Shown piece by piece: positions 6,395 to 8,213 of a stretch of 8,213 nt of DNA. This stretch comes from CAZHSN01 sp964535125. Its GTDB lineage: Bacteria > Armatimonadota > HRBIN16. Every line of letters starts with the position of its first letter. The stretch's first letter is position 1. Below the pieces are notes generated by a model that did not search any database, had not been told where the DNA came from, and saw nothing but the letters and a program-made list of their open reading frames with translations. Location of the stretch: contig CAZHSN010000168.1 of NCBI GenBank assembly GCA_964535125.1, positions 1 to 8,213 on the forward strand. The letters run 5' to 3'. The position numbers and the translations under genes are program-made.

Positions 6395-7990
6395 GTGTCA
6401 TTGTCCATACCAGTGCATGCAGCAACCATCCGGTTCGATCTGCCGGGGAGCCGGGTTCCTGAGTTGTTCGGAGCGGGGTATTCGGGGTGGGGTGATATTA
6501 CATACCCCAGAGCCATCCAGCGACTCAAGCAAGTGCGCGTGCGGCACATGCGTATGGCGGTGGAATTGGACTCACTGTGCGGATCTCATGAGGGTGACTA
6601 CCAATGGGACTATCGGACACCGAAGGACTTGGATACCGGCTTTACCGACAGAGTTCGCAAGCTGCTGGCCAATGGATGGACGCCGATCCTTTGCCTGTCC
6701 ATACACAACGAAGCGATGATGCCCAAGTGGTTTCATGGGGTGACCAACGATACAGAGGGCCGTTCGTGGTGCCGTTATAACCTGGATGGGACACGCGCGA
6801 CCGATGGCTACGGTGACCAGATGGAAGCGCTGACGCGGATCGCCCGCGCAATCACCTCGCACTTGGCCAATCAGGGCATGAAAGGTCTTATGTGGGAGAC
6901 CATCTATGAACTGGGTCCGGAGATGCCTCTGGTCGACATCCATCGCGCTGTGGCATTGGGGGTTCGGGCGGCGGATCGGTCTGCTAAACTGATGGGGCCG
7001 GCTACCTGGCCCGGTTGGAGTGTGGAGGAACGCTTCATCAAGCCATACCTGGCACGATTCGGCCCCGATCTGCTGGACTACGTGAGCATGCACTGGTACA
7101 TGAACTGCGACCACCGGCTCTGGAAACTGGGTTACACACCCGATGAGCACCTGCTGACGATGGCCGATACCAAGTACCTTACGTGGATCCTGGAACATGT
7201 CGGGGACTATGCCGCCTGGAGCCACAGCGCACGGCTTATACTTGACGACCCAAGACTGAATGTGAGCCGCAAGCGCATCGGTATCGTCTACTCTGAGTAT
7301 GACCTCACTGCCATGTCAGCTTATGGCCGTAACCCGGAAAACCCGAAGTGGCCCGTGTACAACCCGGCGGCCGACTGCTATATCAACACCAACTGGTTTG
7401 GAGGCGTCTGGAACGCCGCGGTGCTGTGCCGTTCGGCTGCCCGCGGCAGTGCTGACATCTTATGCAAGTTCGCAACGAATAACATGTATGGTCTGCTGGA
7501 GTGCACTACGCATCCCCAGACGGGGTTGCCGTACCAATACTACGGCCAGCCGGTGTGGTTTGCCTGGCGCCTGCTGCAGGACCGAGCCGGGCTGAGGCCG
7601 GGAGCGCGCATCGTGTCAGCAGACGTTCGACCTGGAGCCGATCAAGGTATTGACGGGTATGCGATCACTTCTTCTGCGGGAACACGTTCCGCAGTGATCA
7701 TCAACAGGTCGTTTTCCGACATGCGCGTTGTGTTAGACCTGCGGGGGGATCTGGCGCGCGTATCCCGCATCACCCGGTACCGGTTCGATCAGGAACGCAC
7801 AGCGCGCTTTCTGGGGCGACGCCCCGGGGAGTCGGCGGAGGGGCGGTACGCTGATTCGCCTGACGACTCCGCCAACACGCGAAGCCTGGCGGCGTTGGAC
7901 CGCATCGCCTTCCATCCGCACGGGCATATGCTGCGTTTACAACCCATCGTATGCCCGGCCGTTAGCCTAACGGTATTGACTGTCGCCTGA
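6395..7990 (+). CDS. GH39-like / clan GH-A glycosidase
   Basis: This is a 531-residue protein read from GTG 6395, chosen because CAGGAGGT lies 6 nt upstream. The frame stays open back to 6155, but that part overlaps the opposing glycosyltransferase and has no RBS. Residues ~10-395 look like a TIM barrel of the GH39/GH5-like type: ELFGAGYSGWGD (23-34), VRVRHMRMAVEL (47-58), LCLSIHN (99-105), MWETIYELGPEM (166-177, candidate acid/base E172 or E168), GPATWPG (201-207), YVSMHWYMN (229-237) and IVYSEYD (297-303, candidate nucleophile E301). Residues ~400-531 form a beta-sandwich common after such barrels (AVIINRSF; HMLRLQP). It probably cleaves beta-xylosidic, arabinofuranosyl or related links; the substrate is unresolved. 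No clear signal peptide is present from this start, although PVHAAT at residues 6-11 resembles a cleavage site, so location is uncertain. The canonical Asn-Glu before the acid/base is missing. It is transcribed divergently from the glycosyltransferase. Confidence 0.82.
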   Translation: MSLSIPVHAATIRFDLPGSRVPELFGAGYSGWGDITYPRAIQRLKQVRVRHMRMAVELDSLCGSHEGDYQWDYRTPKDLDTGFTDRVRKLLANGWTPILCLSIHNEAMMPKWFHGVTNDTEGRSWCRYNLDGTRATDGYGDQMEALTRIARAITSHLANQGMKGLMWETIYELGPEMPLVDIHRAVALGVRAADRSAKLMGPATWPGWSVEERFIKPYLARFGPDLLDYVSMHWYMNCDHRLWKLGYTPDEHLLTMADTKYLTWILEHVGDYAAWSHSARLILDDPRLNVSRKRIGIVYSEYDLTAMSAYGRNPENPKWPVYNPAADCYINTNWFGGVWNAAVLCRSAARGSADILCKFATNNMYGLLECTTHPQTGLPYQYYGQPVWFAWRLLQDRAGLRPGARIVSADVRPGADQGIDGYAITSSAGTRSAVIINRSFSDMRVVLDLRGDLARVSRITRYRFDQERTARFLGRRPGESAEGRYADSPDDSANTRSLAALDRIAFHPHGHMLRLQPIVCPAVSLTVLTVA

Positions 7991-8010
7991 ACGGACGTTC
8001 TTCCCGTTTA

Positions 8011-8026
8011 CAGATTGTCTAATCTG
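8011..8026. repeat. Short inverted repeat after the GH39-like gene
   Basis: CAGATT (8011-8016) and AATCTG (8021-8026) pair perfectly around a 4-nt loop (GTCT), 20 nt after the glycosidase stop. It is AT-rich and has no T-run, so it is a weak terminator candidate at best. It could equally belong to the regulatory region of the next gene. Confidence 0.25.
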
Positions 8027-8061
8027 ACGAGTTCTTGTGGTATATGTGGTACCAGAAACCA

Positions 8062-8067
8062 TATAAT
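8062..8067 (+). promoter_or_regulatory. Candidate -10 box for the gene starting at 8182
   Basis: A perfect TATAAT lies in the 191-bp gap before the last gene. The -35 is poor (TTGTGG at 8035-8040 is 21 bp away). The 8-bp palindrome TGGTACCA (8047-8054) fills the spacer and could be an operator half. Transcription from here would give a leader of about 110 nt. A possible bulged hairpin, ATCC/GGAT outside GCCC-GACA-GGGC (8066-8087), overlaps the expected start point. Confidence 0.4.
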
Positions 8068-8170
8068 CCGAGCCCGACAGGGCGGATGTCTCTACACCCA
8101 TTGAGTTTGCGCTGATCGGTTGCTCTGCGCCTGGTCCATGCAATGTAGCGGGATCTTGGGCATAGAAGAA

Positions 8171-8175
8171 AGGAG
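8171..8175 (+). promoter_or_regulatory. Strong ribosome binding site of the gene at 8182
   Basis: AGGAG, within an AGAAGAAAGGAG purine tract, ends 6 nt before ATG 8182. This is the best-formed initiation site in the window next to that of the GH39-like gene, and it supports a real gene running off the right edge. Confidence 0.75.
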
Positions 8176-8181
8176 TAATAT

Positions 8182-8213
8182 ATGCGGGTCGCGACACGAG
8201 CGGTCATTGCGTG
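8182..8213 (+). CDS. Start of an unidentified gene, cut by the window end
   Basis: Only ten codons are visible (MRVATRAVIA). Two arginines followed by small and hydrophobic residues would fit the start of a signal peptide or a membrane anchor, but this is too short to assign. The upstream RBS and TATAAT box support it as a separately transcribed gene on the + strand rather than an extension of the GH39-like unit. Confidence 0.6.
   Translation, partial: MRVATRAVIA

Noticed and set aside
6572..7225. 217-codon open frame on the minus strand inside the GH39-like gene
   Set aside because: It is antisense to conserved barrel motifs, has no recognisable domain and no supporting initiation signal; it is best explained as a shadow of the GC-rich coding strand.
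7774..7783. 10-bp palindrome CCGGTACCGG inside the GH39-like gene
   Set aside because: It lies in the coding sequence of the beta-sandwich region (RYRF codons) and has no promoter context; likely chance in GC-rich DNA.
1..8213. Mobile elements, CRISPR arrays, tRNA/rRNA genes, defence systems
   Set aside because: I looked for transposase or integrase motifs, regularly spaced repeats and tRNA-like structures on both strands and found none; all long frames are explained by carbohydrate-related proteins.

Overview
The window holds five substantial protein-coding genes plus the first codons of a sixth, at high coding density and roughly 55-60% GC by eye. There is no RNA gene, CRISPR array, insertion sequence or phage signature that I can see. 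The gene content is bacterial carbohydrate metabolism. Strong AGGAG-type ribosome binding sites, two well supported GTG starts, TATAAT-like -10 boxes and a large GH-A clan hydrolase with a 'GEWFY' acid/base region suggest a free-living, polysaccharide-degrading bacterium, perhaps of the Armatimonadota / Planctomycetota / Lentisphaerota type. That placement is an impression from protein style and was not computed.

Layout. (1) At 2-2602 (+) is the 3' part, or nearly all, of a multidomain GH42-like glycoside hydrolase whose true N-terminus probably lies left of the window. (2) The ~300-bp gap at 2603-2906 carries a weak stem-loop, a good TATAAT box, a possible 25-codon leader ORF and a hairpin. 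(3) At 2907-5001 (+) is a two-gene unit. It encodes a secreted serine esterase of the LpqC / polyhydroxybutyrate-depolymerase-like family, followed after 4 nt by a polytopic membrane acyltransferase. (4) At 4975-6297 (-) is a membrane-bound family 2 glycosyltransferase. It converges with the acyltransferase (27-bp tail-to-tail overlap), and a perfect 9-bp inverted repeat sits in its last codons. (5) A 97-bp divergent intergenic region separates it from a GH39-like/GH-A clan glycosidase at 6395-7990 (+). (6) At 7991-8181 is a regulatory gap with short palindromes and a TATAAT box, leading to a strong RBS and the start of another gene at 8182.

How the genes may work together is inference. A glycosyltransferase plus a membrane acyltransferase is a common pairing for making and O-acylating an extracellular or membrane glycan. 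An exported esterase and two glycosidases could trim or recycle such a glycan or a plant-type polysaccharide. The mixed orientations mean that co-regulation is shown only for the esterase-acyltransferase pair. I see no convincing evidence of a wholly new molecular system. The points most worth checking are the atypical acid/base motifs of the two glycosidases, the esterase-acyltransferase coupling, the structured leader of that operon, and the inverted repeats at the convergent and divergent gene junctions.
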